From Pinus tabuliformis (taxonomy: Eukaryota > Streptophyta > Pinopsida > Pinales > Pinaceae): a stretch of DNA of 64,000 nt. Of the stretch, positions 12,801-24,941 are shown piece by piece. The stretch's first letter is position 1; every line of letters starts with the position of its first letter. The position numbers and the translations under genes were made by a program. The notes below the pieces were generated by a model. That model was given only the letters and a program-made list of their open reading frames with translations, did not search any database and was not told where the DNA came from. Location: NCBI GenBank assembly GCA_031772625.1, contig CM062816.1:1671840066-1671904065 (forward strand). The letters run 5' to 3'.

Positions 12801-13878
12801 GAACTACAGGGGAAGTCACTTGTAGTATTCCAAGAAGAAATGCGACATGTTAGGTATATATTGACTGATGAAATGAGTTTTCTAGGATCAAGGTTGTTTA
12901 TGAAAATAGATGCTCAATTACGAGAAGCATTTCCAGAGAAAAAAAATTGTCATTTTGGTGGAAAATCCAGCATCCTTGTGGGTGAACTTGGCCAACTACC
13001 TCCTGTGAGAGATAAGCTTGTGTATGCAGGTAATACAACAGGGAAAGTCTTGTGGAACAAATTCAACATTTTTGTCACTCTTCACACAACCTTTCGCCAA
13101 CAAGGGAATAATGAGAAACAATATTTTTTTCGTAGAGTCCTCAATAACATAAGAAATGTAGAACCTGTTCTTGAAGATTGGGAGTTTCTTATGTCATGGG
13201 CTAATATGAGGTTGCATCCTAGAGAAAGAGATTTTATCTCCAATAAATTTCACATGTTTCCGACAAATAATTTGGTCTCCATTTATAATAGGAATATGTT
13301 AAAATCATCAAATTCTCCAATTGCACAATGTGTTGTTGAGCATTCAAGGCGTTCAGAAATCATTGGTGTTGATGATGATCAATTGGACCATGAAGTTTTG
13401 TTGTGTCATGGTCAGCGTATTATGTTGACATGTAATTTATGGGTTGAAGTTGGCTTGGTGAATGGTGCAATTGGTTATGTTAAGGATATATTTTATATGA
13501 CTACCTCTAAGCCACCTCAACTTCCAATGTTCACAACTATTTTTTTTATATGTTGGTGTTCCATTTGATGCAAGAAATCAAAACATTGTCCCTATCACAC
13601 CAGTGATAAGAGGAAATCGAAAACAAATTCCTTTGAAGATGGCATGGGCTCTTACAATCTGCAAGTCACGGGGATTGACTTTAGAACGAGCGTCAGTTGA
13701 TATCGAGAATAAAGAGAAACAAGGCCTTACCTTCACAACCATATCAAGAGTAAAATCAATAGATGGCTTACGCATTGCACTACCTTTCTCTTTTCAACGT
13801 TATGCCAAGGTGAAAGATACCGCACATGTTACAATTAGGAAGAAAGAAGAGGAGAGATTGAAGTCAATATCGCTATGA
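9868..13878 (+). pseudogene. Helitron Rep/helicase (copy A), non-functional
   Basis: An acceptor-like 'gacaaag' precedes the coding start near 9868. 9881-10657 encodes a cysteine-containing region with NNMDPGEKPHIL and LTQVEEMLIARV, typical of the DUF6570-like part of plant Helitron proteins. About 10860-11640 is the Helitron-like N region (NEYNIEGLLYMEFPTLFPTG). The sequence then passes from FFTLSAAHTK straight to CTIDSC, so the segment expected to hold the HUH nuclease core is missing. 12294-13568 and 13603-13878 encode the helicase: Walker A reads GTAGTGQS (residues 111-118 of that frame, Q where K is expected), Walker B TDEMSFLG, then GELGQLPPV and FRQQGN. A frameshift near 13545 and several others break the gene. 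Compare copies B and C. Confidence 0.88.
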
Positions 13879-14454
13879 CATACAACTAATAACATTGTGA
13901 CCTTCTTTATTGTATGTTTTTTGAATTTCTTTTATCATCCTCTTAATTTAATTTTAATATAATAATCATTTTCATATATTTAGGAGATTAATAAATTCAT
14001 CATATTCATAGTAATATTTGAGAAAGTTGTTTACATCGTTTTTCATGTTGTTCAATTTACTTATTTTTTTTAAGTGCTTATTGTTCTTTTCTTTGAAACA
14101 AACCATTCATACATAAACAACGAGTTATATGAACCAATCATTCAAAATAATTTTTATATCTAGTTCATATTGATATTAATATTGTGTATTCATATTACAT
14201 CATGAAATGCAAAAGTGGAGGTTTTGAATATTGGCCATCACCATGGCCAATATTCATTTTTTGAATATTGGCCACGGTTTTATTCTATTTCCATGGTTTT
14301 TTTTATTGCATTGTGAAATGAGGCTTATATTTGTAGAATTTTTTATATCATTTGGTTCATGTAACACTAGATTGTTTTTTTTTTTTTTAATTTAACATTA
14401 ACATTAAGTTTTTTAACATAAATAAAAATGGGGTGTTATGTTTTATGTATATAC

Positions 14455-14458
<4 letters not shown>

Positions 14459-14489
<31 letters not shown>
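14459..14489. repeat. GT microsatellite
   Basis: A run of about fifteen GT units. A shorter run lies at the same place in copy C (about 55257-55274). Confidence 0.9.
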
Positions 14490-14490
<1 letters not shown>

Positions 14491-14536
14491 ATGTCTTTAT
14501 TTATTTTGCTTTTGTTTTTTTGTCTTTCAAATGCAG

Positions 14537-14811
14537 ATATGGACAGTAATGATGTCATCTATTATTCTACAACATTGCGCAATATTGTTGGAGCTATAAG
14601 TTTTCTTTCCTATATTCGAAACAAGTTTGATAGAAAACATGGGTTCCATCCTACTTTTATTGATGATCATATTCGTGAGCTAGATGAAACAAAAACACAT
14701 GTAAAATACTTGTTAAATGTGCACTAGAGGGAGTCTAGGAGGAGAACAAGAAGGAATTGGTTAGAAAGCATTAAGTATCGTGATCATTATCCTGTTGATT
14801 TGAATTGGTGA
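14537..14811 (+). pseudogene. Short exon downstream of Helitron helicase, copy A
   Basis: A pyrimidine-rich tract and 'tttcaaatgcag' end at 14536, a good splice acceptor. The ATG follows at 14539. The frame reads MDSNDVIYYSTTLRNIV and runs to a TAG at 14725-14727 where copy C has CAG; the homologous frame of copy C continues to a stop matching about 14811 here. The product would be about 90 residues, rich in charged residues, with no domain I recognise. Conservation of both the acceptor and most of the frame in two copies suggests it was a real exon of the Helitron family or of a captured gene. Confidence 0.5.
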
Positions 14812-15529
14812 TGCTTTTGTCATCAGTATCGTTGTTTTTTAGAAGAGACCACTCCATAGATGACTTGTGATGGAGTGTTTCAAGTTCACTTTTGTAGTGG
14901 AATTATTGGATGTAAAGAAAACAAAATATATATGTTAAGACTCAATGTTCCTTATGTGGTTGCAATGTTGGTGAAATTGAATTTTTTTTCTCATTGTTGT
15001 TTTTATGTAGAAAATTGTATATCTATAGCCTTAAAATGTCCTATTATGTTCTTCTTCTTTAAATCATATGTGTGAAATTTAGATTTTTTTTTTTGCATCT
15101 ATGTTCCTTTGCTCCAATGGCGGTGTTACTATTTTATTTCTTTCTCTTTCATTTGTGATTGTTGTGGTCTTTTGTGTGGATCCCTTCACTTTGTTCACAT
15201 CTTTCATAAATGAAAATATTGTTTAAATTTATAATAATATTGTTGGGGTTTCATGTTCTAGGTGTTTATATCAATATTCTTGAGATTTATACTATTAATA
15301 CATTCATGTATTGATATCAATGTAATTATGGCTTAAAATATATTTATTGTTTATAATGTAGTGATATTAATGTGTTATTATTAATGTGATGATGATTTAT
15401 CATGTTTTAATTCTTTATGGTTTGCAATGTGGTTCTTATATTGGTTTTGATTTATGTTTTTTATTATTTTTTTGTGTTATAGCATTATTTATGTTTATAA
15501 TATGGAGGCCATGGATTTAGGGCTTAGGT
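14812..15529. other. Helitron A spacer
   Basis: AT-rich, no gene seen. It aligns with about 55593-56310 in copy C, so it is part of the element and not flanking DNA. Confidence 0.6.
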
Positions 15530-17651
15530 TTGGTTTACTATTTCCTTGGGTTTATAATATTAAATGATTAGGTTTATTTGTTATTTAAGTTTGTAATATT
15601 AATAATTCTTTCAGTTTATCATTTATTCCATTTGGTTTATTAATCCCCAATATTAAGGTTTAAATAATAGTCCTAAGTTTTAATATTAATCCCTTATGTT
15701 TACAATGTTTATCCCTTCAATTTATTAATGTGTTGCTTTTCATAATATTAACAATCCCTAGGGTTTATTGAACCCTTAGGTTTATAATATTCATAGTCAC
15801 GTGGGTTGATCAATCTATTGGGTTTAAAATATTAATTCCTATTTTTTATTAATCCCTTCTGTTTTTAATATTGATCCCTTGCCATTTTTTATCCCTTGGG
15901 TTTGTTAATTCCTTAGGTTTATAATATCAAATTCTTGGGTTTCTTTGTTCTTCAAGTCTTTAATATTAATAATTCCTTTGGCTTATCATTTAATCCCTTG
16001 GTTTTATTAATCCCATGACCTTAAAAACTTAATTCCTAGGGTTTATTAATCGTTAAGGTTTTTAATATTAGCTCATTGGTTTTATTGATTCCTTGGGTAT
16101 ATTGACACCTTTCATTTATTAGTCATTTATTTTTATAATATTAATGCCGTCGGTTTGTAATATTAATAATCTCTTGGTTTTATAAAACCCCAATATGAAG
16201 TGTTAAATATTTGTCCAACTATTTATGATTATTTGAATATCACAATAGATTAATCCAATATGGAAATCAACCATGGTCAACCATGTCTATTTTAGGGTTT
16301 ATAATAGTCATGTTAGGGTTTATATGCGTTGGATTTATACTTTTTATCCCTTAGGTTTATTATTCCCTTGGGTTTATAATATCAATCCTTTCGGTTTATT
16401 GATCGAAGGGTTCATATTCCTAGGGTTTAATATTATTCAACAATTGTCAACAATAAACAACCATGTTCGACCATGACCAACCATTATCCAACATTAGTCA
16501 CTTGGGTTCATATTCCTATGGTTTATTATGATCTCAACCATGGTCAACCATGGTCCAACATGGAATTGTGATAAGGATTGTCTCAATATGAAAAACAATG
16601 ATGGTCAGTCATGTTTATTTTAGTGTTTATAATACTTGTCTTAAAGTTTATATACATTGGGTTTATAATATTAGTCCCTTGGGTTTATTATTAGGTTGGG
16701 TTTATAATATAAATCATGGCCAAATTTATTAATATCTTGTGTTTGTAATATCCATTAGTTCCTCTTTTTTATCCCTTAGGTTTTTAATATTTATCCCTTA
16801 GGTTCACTAATTTGTTGGGTTTTTAATATTAAACGGTTGGGTTTATTAGTTCCTTTGGTTTATAGTATTAATAATCCATTTGGTTTATTAATCCCTGGAG
16901 TTTAAAATATTAATTCTTAGTGTTTATTAATTCAACCATGTTTATTTTAGTATTTTTAATATTTATCTTAGGATTTGTATAGCTTGGGTTTATATTATTA
17001 GTCCCTTTTGTTTAATATTATTCCCTTAGGTTCATAATACCTTGGGATTTTAGTATTAATCCCTTGGGTTTATTTTTCCTTTGTGTTTATAATATCAATC
17101 GCTTGGGTTTATAATTCCCAAGTCAAACATGGTTTATTATGATCTTGACCATGGTCCAACATGAAATTGTGATAAGGATTGTCTCATTACGAAAATCAAC
17201 AATGGTCGATCATGTTTATTTTAATGTTTATAATATTTATCTTAGGGTTTATATACATTGGGTTTATAATATTAGTCCGTTGGGTTTAATATTATTCCCT
17301 TGGGTTCATAATCCCTTTATGTTTTAGTATTAATCCCTTGGTTTTATTATTCCTTTGGGTTTATTATTCCCTTAGGTTTATAATATCGATCATGGTCAAC
17401 CATTGTCAATCATAGCCAACCATGGTCAACCATGGTTGAATGTCACATTGTAACAAGGATTTTCTCACCATGAAAATAAACCATGTTTATTTTAGTCTTT
17501 CTAATATTTATATTAGGGTTTACCAATGTTGGGTTTATAATATTATTCCATTGGGTTTAATATTATTTCCTTGGGTTCATAATCCCTTGGGGTTTTAGTA
17601 TTAATCCTTTGGGTTTATTATTAACATGGGTATATAATATCAATAATGGTC
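15530..17651. repeat. Helitron-associated array, copy A
   Basis: About 2.1 kb of degenerate short units built on 'cccttgggtttataatatt'. A second motif set (AACCATGGTCAACCATGG, then 'ggattgtctca') marks longer units; its anchors lie near 16573, 17174 and 17455, spaced about 601 and 281 bp. The same array, longer, is in copy C. It ends at the inserted LTR of Gypsy-2. Confidence 0.8.
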
Positions 17652-17983
17652 TGTTATGGAACCATCTCATAAAAAGATAGAAAAGAAATATCAACGCCTT
17701 AGAAATAAGGCTCTTCGAGGGGGCAACCTCCTTTACATTACACAAATGAACAATTCTTGGATGATACAAATGGTAATACCGCCTTTCTATATATAGGAGT
17801 CTAAGGGGTCATAATGTAATCAGAGCTGACATAACAATAATAATGTAAGGGAACAACAATAACAATAGTGGGCTTCTATGGAGAATAATAATAACAATAT
17901 GGGGACTACATGAGCACAAAAAATAATAAGGGGGTTGAACTAATAACAATAATTGGTTACACTAGTAGTATAGGGACCTAGCA
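17652..17983 (-). repeat. 3' LTR of Gypsy-2
   Basis: On the plus strand it runs TGTTATGGAA...GACCTAGCA (332 bp, TG...CA) and abuts the purine tract. The left edge coincides with the point where the Helitron array stops. Confidence 0.7.
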
Positions 17984-20603
17984 TTCCCCTCTCCTTTAAA
18001 AAGTGTTGTCCTCAACACTTGAGTATATCTGGATGCTTCTGTATGAAATTCTCATCCTCCCATCTGGAATCTTCAGTGGGTAAGTTCTTCCACTTGATGA
18101 GATACTCTGATATTAATCGATTTCGTAGCTGTCGGGTTCTTGTTTCCATGACTACTTCAGGTTCCAATATGATTTTTCCTTCCTAGTCAAGTTCTGGCAA
18201 TATTGTTTGAATTGGAAGCTTGTCACTTATAATCTTCTTTAAGGATGAAACGTGGAAAACTGGGGGCACTCGAGAAGATGCAAAAAGGTCAAATTTGTAT
18301 GCTATAGTACCAATCTTTTGTAGTGCCTTGTAAAGACCATAGTACTCTGGTGATAATTTATTATCCTTCTTAGCTTGCTTGAGGGACATTTGTTTGTATG
18401 GTTGTATTCGTAAAAATACCCAGTCGCCTATATCAAAACTTCTTTCACCGTGATGTTGCTTTTCTTGTTGTTTCATTCAATTATGTGCCAAAGTGAGGTT
18501 ATCCCTTAAGAGTTGGAGAACTTTTTGTTGTTGAGTGTCTACCTTAACACCTTCATGAGATACAATATGACCCAAGTAAACACCTCTTGTACTCCAAAGA
18601 AACATTTGCAGGTTTTTTCATATAATTGTTTCTCATCCATTAGTTTGAGCACTCTATCAACATGTTGAACAGGATCCTTCCAAGACTTGTTGTAGATTAG
18701 TATATCATCAAAAAATACTAACACAAATTTTCTAAGGAAGGGTTTGAAAATGGAATTCATCAAACCTTGGAATATAGAAGGTGCATTGGTAAGGCCAAAG
18801 GCATGACAAAAAATTCGTAATGACCCTCACGAGTTCTAATTGTTTTTTTTGGAATGTCTTCAATCTTCATGCTGATTTGATGATATCCTGCATGAAGGTC
18901 CAACTTGCTGAAGAACATTTCTCCATGCAATTCATCCAATAATTCATCAATGAGAAGAATGGAAAATTTATCTTTAATAGTGAACTTGTTGAGCTCTCTA
19001 TAATCGAGACACCTGCTCCATGATCCATCCTTCTTATGCACCAATACTACTGGAGCAGAGAAATAACTTTGACTAAGTTGAATTATGCCAACCTCTAACA
19101 TTTCTGCAACCGTACGTTCAATTTCACTCTTTTGTGCAAAGGGATATTTGTAAGCCTGATGTTTGTAGGAACACTTCCTAGAAATTAATAGCATGATCAT
19201 GATCACAAATAGGTGAGAGGCCTTTAGGAGTCTCAAATATCTTGGAATAATTGTCAAAGACTTTTTGGAGATCTGGAGAAATAGAATATTTGGACATGGG
19301 AACCTCTAGTGAACATAATTGTGCAATTACACCTCTTTTTTCTTTCTTTAGAAGCTTTGTCATTTCATTAGAGATGATTATCTTTCCTGGTTTCCCTGTG
19401 ATACCCCTTAATTCAACTTCCTTTCCTTTTGAAGAAAATTTCATGAAAAGTTCTTAAAAATTAAGAGCTATTTTACCCAAGGATTGTATCGATTGGACTC
19501 CTAGTACAACATCAGCACCACCCATTGGAATGGAAAACATTGGGCTATTCAATACATATTCTCCCATGGATAGCTTGATATTATGGCACTTTTTAGAGCA
19601 ATTTATGGTTCCTCCACTTGCAACCATCACTTGACACTCTGGTGCTAGATATAGGAAGAAATTCAATTCCTTGGCTATCTTACAATGAATAAAATTATGG
19701 GTATTGCTCGAATCAATCAACACTATTACCTTTTTCTTCTTGAAATGTCCTTCTATATTGATAGTTTGAGGAGTGGTAATTCCGACCAATGCATTACAAG
19801 ATATTTTTGGATTATTTTTTTGATGCTCAATGTGATCATTCACTTCTTTAACCTTTTTCTTCTTGATATGTCCTTCTATCTGGAGAGTTTGAGGAGTGGT
19901 AATTCTTGCCAATGCTTTACAGAATGTGGTCATATTCATTTCTTCTTTCTCTGGGGTTGGTTCCTGGTGTATATCGTCTTCTTCTAATGTTTCTTGATCC
20001 CTTTCTTCCTCCTCTTCACAATCAATGTAAAATAATTTCTTCTCAACACACTTATGACCTTTAATATGTTTGTTATCACAATTTTAACAAATCCCTTTTG
20101 CTATTTTTTCTTCCAATTGTTGTGGTGTCAACCTTGTAGGTGGTGGAAGGCTAGGAGAAACAACACTTCCATAATTTATAGTTGTGAGGGTAGACATCCT
20201 TGTTACCATAATTTTTCTTTCCAACCTAAATTCCTTCTTCAATGAATCAGGTTCCCAAAGACGAACCTCATGTTGAATGTTATCCTTTAAATTCCCTATG
20301 GAGACATCAATCCTCTGCTTCTCTGGAATATAATTTTCCCTTATATTCAATTTTTGAAAGTCCTCAATGTGCCCTGCCATTGACCACTTTTGTTTGAGAT
20401 TTATCAATTGGCTAAAGAAGGTGTTGCTCTTTGTATCCTCATAATGTGCTATCATTTCCTCCATGAAAATTGACCACGTAACAAGTGTTTTATGAGAACA
20501 AAGCCCTTTATACCATAAAAATTGTTCTGGTTCTAAATATGAAGATGCAATACGTACCTTTTGTAACAATTGCACCTCATGTAGATCAAAATATTGCTCC
20601 ATA
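17652..20603 (-). mobile_element. Ty3/Gypsy chromovirus, broken (Gypsy-2)
   Basis: Minus-strand fossil. Read right to left: gag (about 20602-20080) with a zinc-knuckle remnant, aspartic protease (about 19940-19454), reverse transcriptase (about 19257-18540, with FFDDILIYNKSW), integrase C-terminal part (18476-18183, ending in FHVSSLKK), and a chromodomain (about 18180-18005, with EYLIKWKNL) that marks it as a chromovirus. A purine tract (AAAGGAGAGGGGAA) and the 3' LTR (17652-17983) follow. RNase H and most of integrase are absent, and no 5' LTR is found beyond 20603. It has five or more breaks. It inserted into the Helitron A array, so it is younger than that array. Confidence 0.87.
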
Positions 20604-20612
20604 TGTAGTATC

Positions 20613-20803
20613 CAATTTCAGCATGGGAAGCAGCATGTGAAATTGTTTGGTTGCACAGAATTTTGCAGGACTTGAGAATTTCTCAAGCAGAAGCTACGTC
20701 ATTATTCATTGACAGCCAATCAGCCATTAAGTTTGCCAAGAACCCAGTTTTTCATTCAAAGACAAAGCATGTGGACACCATCATACATAAGTCAACACAC
20801 TGA
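20613..20803 (+). mobile_element. Ty1/Copia RNase H relic
   Basis: About 60 uninterrupted codons ending in a stop at 20803. The peptide contains AWEAACEIVWL and then SLFIDSQSAIKFAKNPVFHS, the end of a Copia RNase H domain. No other part of a Copia element adjoins it. It starts within ten bases of the truncated end of Gypsy-2. Confidence 0.75.
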
Positions 20804-22532
20804 ATGTGGGATTACTTGTAATTCATTACATTCATAATTAGTCTTTACATAGTGTTGACATCGTCGATCATTATGAATAGTCAGCCAGTTATCTTCGAGA
20901 GAAGTTGTTGACGGCTTGAGAGAGGGGAAAACCACGTTCCAATGCAAGAAGATAGTTGAATCATGATTACAAACCATCCCTCCTTGCTGACGTCAGTGAT
21001 TAGCAGCCCCTCCCTCCTCTCCTCTCCCCCCACCCCCATGCAATTAAATAGAGATGTTGATCCTCCACCACCAAATACTCGCCATTCGATTGTTAAAGTG
21101 GAACTTCGATCATCTAATATTTCACACAATGAATATATCTATGTACATTTTGTATATTGAAAAAATATAACATCAAGAGGATAAATAAAAATTACATTAT
21201 GCTAGAGAAAGGTATATCATGATAGAAAAAAATCATCTGAGTTATAGTGATCATAAATTTTTATTAAGTTTATGAAAATGCCATTAAATGTTGTTTATAA
21301 TCATTCTTATGTTTTCAAACAATTTTAATTTATTTTTAAATTCATGTCAAACCTAACCTATAAGATCAAAAGTATATTTTAGTTTTGACTAGCACAAAAA
21401 AAACTAGCATTGCAAAAACACAAACCTAATCCAATGAGTTACATAATCAAACATTGGATAATTTCCAAATCAATGTGTGATGCAAAATCCTGGAGCAGCA
21501 ATGGATACAAAGTGATGAAAAAAATTTCACCTCTCAACCCACAAATCCTACTTGGGGTGAAACATACTCACTAGGAATAGTGATTAATAAAAATAATAAT
21601 AATAACAAGAGGAATCAATTTTAGAAAAGCTAAAGTAAAAGTGCCATTGTTTATTAGTCTAGCCAATTTGTATATTTTTACAAACTAAATAAGTAAACTC
21701 ATGATGCACATATGTCAAGAAATAAGAACAAATTTGTATCAAATGTGTGCTAGAAATATACAAGTACTTATTAAATGGGTGATACAAAAAATATAGTTGA
21801 GTTGATTTGTGCAGCCTTTTTGGGGAATATGCCTTGTTTTTCAAAATTATAGCATGTTTTTAAATTGTGAAATGTTAAGAGGTATGACATCCTTGTGGAT
21901 TCCATCTTAACTAAAGCTACACGTTATCAGGATGACAAGTGCAACCTCCTTTGGGGATGTCTCCCAAGTGATCTATATCAATGTTGAAGATGACCAGAAT
22001 GTATCGCAAGAATGAAGAATATAGTTGGTAGTTCAATTCATTAGGGTAGTATTTAGAGCATGTATACCTAAATATACTTCCATCCACTCCAAAAATCAAA
22101 TACTATTTCCTATACATTCATTGTACTCTTGATTTGACATGAAATATGCTCTATATTTATAACTCAATTAATGTGAATCTTTATTACCAATTTACAAAAT
22201 AAGGTATTCCATATATTATTGAAATCCAAATTCAATTATTTATGTGATAGTTTGAAATGGAAGACTGAGAAGTGCATTTTAGATCCTAGTACCAAGGACA
22301 TGTGTGTTTTCCTCCGCGCTCAACATGTACCAAGAACATGTGTGTTTCCCTCTGTGCTCAACATGAAAATATACTCTAAATTAAAAAGAAATGTCCACTA
22401 TAATAAAAAAAGGAAATTAATATACATTTTTCATTAGTTTTAATGAAAACAAGATAGAAATGAATACAAATATATGGTAGTTTTATTTGAAATCATTATA
22501 AAACATCACTAATTTTTGTTTCCCTCCACCAG
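20804..22532. other. Unassigned AT-rich DNA
   Basis: No gene, RNA or transposon recognised. A C-rich tract lies near 21000-21050, and a 38-bp tandem duplication at 22290-22365 is listed separately. Confidence 0.5.
22290..22365. repeat. 38-bp tandem duplication
   Basis: Two direct 38-bp units (22290-22327 and 22328-22365), each starting TACCAAG and ending CTCAACATG, with about four differences. Confidence 0.85.
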
Positions 22533-24657
22533 CTAGGTTTATTGTTAATTGGGCAATTGCGTAAGAAGGAGATGTAAAATATTTGAGTGTCTATATTAAC
22601 TCACATATTTTATGTCAATTATAAAGTAATTAAAAAATAAAAATAAAGACAAAAATTCTTATATTTGCTATTTGCTTTAAAAATATTTCAAAAAACTCAA
22701 ATAAACTATTTAAGCATCCATATTAGCTAATATGTTTCATATATATAGTACGAAGGTATATATGCTTGTGTGCTTGTTTTGAATGCCACAAAGAAAAATA
22801 ATTAAAGATGTGTAATTGATTCAAGTAATAATATAAAATTGATATATGTATCATTTAAAAATATTATTACTAACAAAAAAGTATTCAATTTGGATCAAAA
22901 ATGGAATATTTCACTATAAAATATTAAATAATATTAATGTGTATTTCAAAATATATTAATAACTTAAATAAAATATAACATTTTAAAATAAAGAATGCCG
23001 TCCATAAGTAAAGTATTTCAATGTCAACTCTGCATATACGTATATGTTATATAAATAAATTCAACAAAAATAATTTTTTTATGCTTAAAACATTTTTAAA
23101 CATTTCAAGTAATATCAATATTTTTGTTTTATTTTTCTGTTATTTTTTTTAAATTCTATCAAATATTTGTTGGAATTGCAAATTTGAGTTGTGTATTTTA
23201 GGCAATGTGAGTGTCCAGGGAGACTTTCAAGACATTGTATCAATTTATACTTTCAAAAATGAAATTTAAAATATATATCTAGTATGAATCAATTTTTCAC
23301 CAAAGATTTATCAATAGTCGAAATTGATCAAATCTCTTGAGGTATAAACTTGTTTTCAAGTTTTTCACTCTAAAATGGTTTATATATGAAGAGATTTAAT
23401 TTGATCATGTAATAATAATAGGAATTCCTAACATGTATTTGTAAGACTATTTTGTTCAAATTTAATAATTAAACATTTTAGATATTAAAGAAAAATTTCG
23501 CTAAATTTTATAAAATTATATTCATAAATTATTTTTTTATTTAATAAAATATTATAACCATAATGATATGCCTTTTATTTACCTTCTTCTATTTTCATTT
23601 CTCATATCTATAAATTAGGGCGACCATATAAATTAAATGGTTGGTATTAAGCATCCAAACATGTACTTGATGGTACACCTCAAAGTTGATAAAATTAAAT
23701 AAATAAATAAAAATCATAAGTATTAAGTAAATTATATTTCTATTTAAAAAAATTGTTGTTATTCCCCTCATGGGTTGTTTTTCATGGTAATAGTTGTGTG
23801 GGGGATCATGTCCACCACCTGGTTGAAAGGACATGGCGTTATGAAGGGGGTGGTGAGGCCACAAAAATGCACACTTAAGCATGCAATTTTTTATTTCTGC
23901 CATGGCACTAAACATTGGAAGAGGGATGGAATTGTACATAGATCAGGAAAGGCAAGGAAATGGGTGAAAATAACCAAACACCCTAAGCGTGAAGGCTCTA
24001 TATGGTTTGAAGGTTATCGTAGTACATGGCTGTAATCACTGGTATGCAATGTGGTGGGATTTAAATTGGTGTCTCAACATCAAAATGTTGGGTGTTCACC
24101 TCATCCCCAATCTGAAACAGAACTCAAGGAGGCTACTCTATAGATGGAAAGGTTTTAATTGTGTGTTTGGATGCAGCAAGTCTACGGGCAAGTTAATTAT
24201 TAGGGATTCAAATATTGTTGCATTATGGGGAGCACCTAACTGATGGTCTCGATTTCAAATGTGTCTATGGTGCACCCCTGTCACTAGAAGGCCTGCAAAT
24301 ATTTGGTAATTTTAAATGCCTTTCCCTGTTTTCATTATTGATGAATATGTTGTGTTAGATGCTTTGTTCTAGTATTATAAACCACCATCAGGCGCTCTTT
24401 TTCTAGTATTATAAACCACCATCAGGTGTTGATTGTGTTTTCATACCATCAAATACATGTGACTTGGAGACAACCATTGGCTTGAGCATGACATTTGATG
24501 GTCAAGGTCCTATTTTAGTTACTGGTGGTCACATTGTTGGATGTAATTTCAATTTCTTTTGTGTAACTCTAGAGGATTGTAGTAGGATAAATCCTTGGTT
24601 TTCTTTTCCTATGTGGTTTTATTTTGTACCCTCTTACTTGATTGTTCTGGCCCCCTC
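22533..24657. repeat. Unknown 2.1-kb repeat R1, copy b
   Basis: Second copy of the segment at 7525-9610, same orientation, 15 kb away. It has short private insertions and deletions, including a small duplication of the 'ctagtattataaaccaccatcag' region near 24370-24425. Longer open stretches survive here than in copy a (about 23775-24035, 24035-24243 and 24464-24660), but none resembles a protein I know. Confidence 0.7.
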
Positions 24658-24941
24658 CAATATGAGTAGAAACATAGAAGTTCATCACATATCCATGGTT
24701 TCCTATGGTTAGAAGGCACTCCTGACATGGAAATACTTGATTGGTCAAATTGTTCTAATGTACAACTTGCAAAGATATTCTTCAACAAATATGTAATTGC
24801 ATGGAATCCACGTGACATACATCGTTGCAACATAATGGTTCCACGAAGCCTCAATGATGACCCTTGCCTATTGAATACTGGTCAGATTTTCTCTTGTAAT
24901 CCTCATAATGATTAGAAGAATTGTTAAACCGTGTCCAAAGG
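24658..24941. other. Unassigned spacer between R1b and Helitron B
   Basis: Present only once in the window. It holds a short open stretch (about 24727-24915, MEILDWSNCSNVQLAK...) without recognised similarity. Confidence 0.4.

Larger units (their letters stand above)
9775..17651 (+). mobile_element. Helitron copy A, degraded
   Basis: Rolling-circle transposon of the plant Helitron type. From left to right: Rep-side coding remnant, PIF1-type helicase (to 13878), a spacer, a short exon behind a splice-acceptor-like site (14537-14811), another spacer, and a long TTTATAATATT-rich array (from about 15530). The same order recurs in copy C (49286-59575) over more than 7 kb, so the array travels with the element. 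The left end is set where similarity to copy C begins. The right end is cut by the LTR of Gypsy-2 at 17652. No TC start, 3' hairpin or CTRR end was located. Confidence 0.8.

Noticed and set aside
15530-17651. Telomere-like repeat (cccttgggttt resembles plant CCCTAAA)
   Set aside because: The unit is not the plant telomere heptamer, and the array is collinear with a second Helitron copy.
21880-21950. Peptide with SILTKATRYQDD resembling the end of a Copia RNase H
   Set aside because: Only a few residues match, and there is no supporting domain before or after it.
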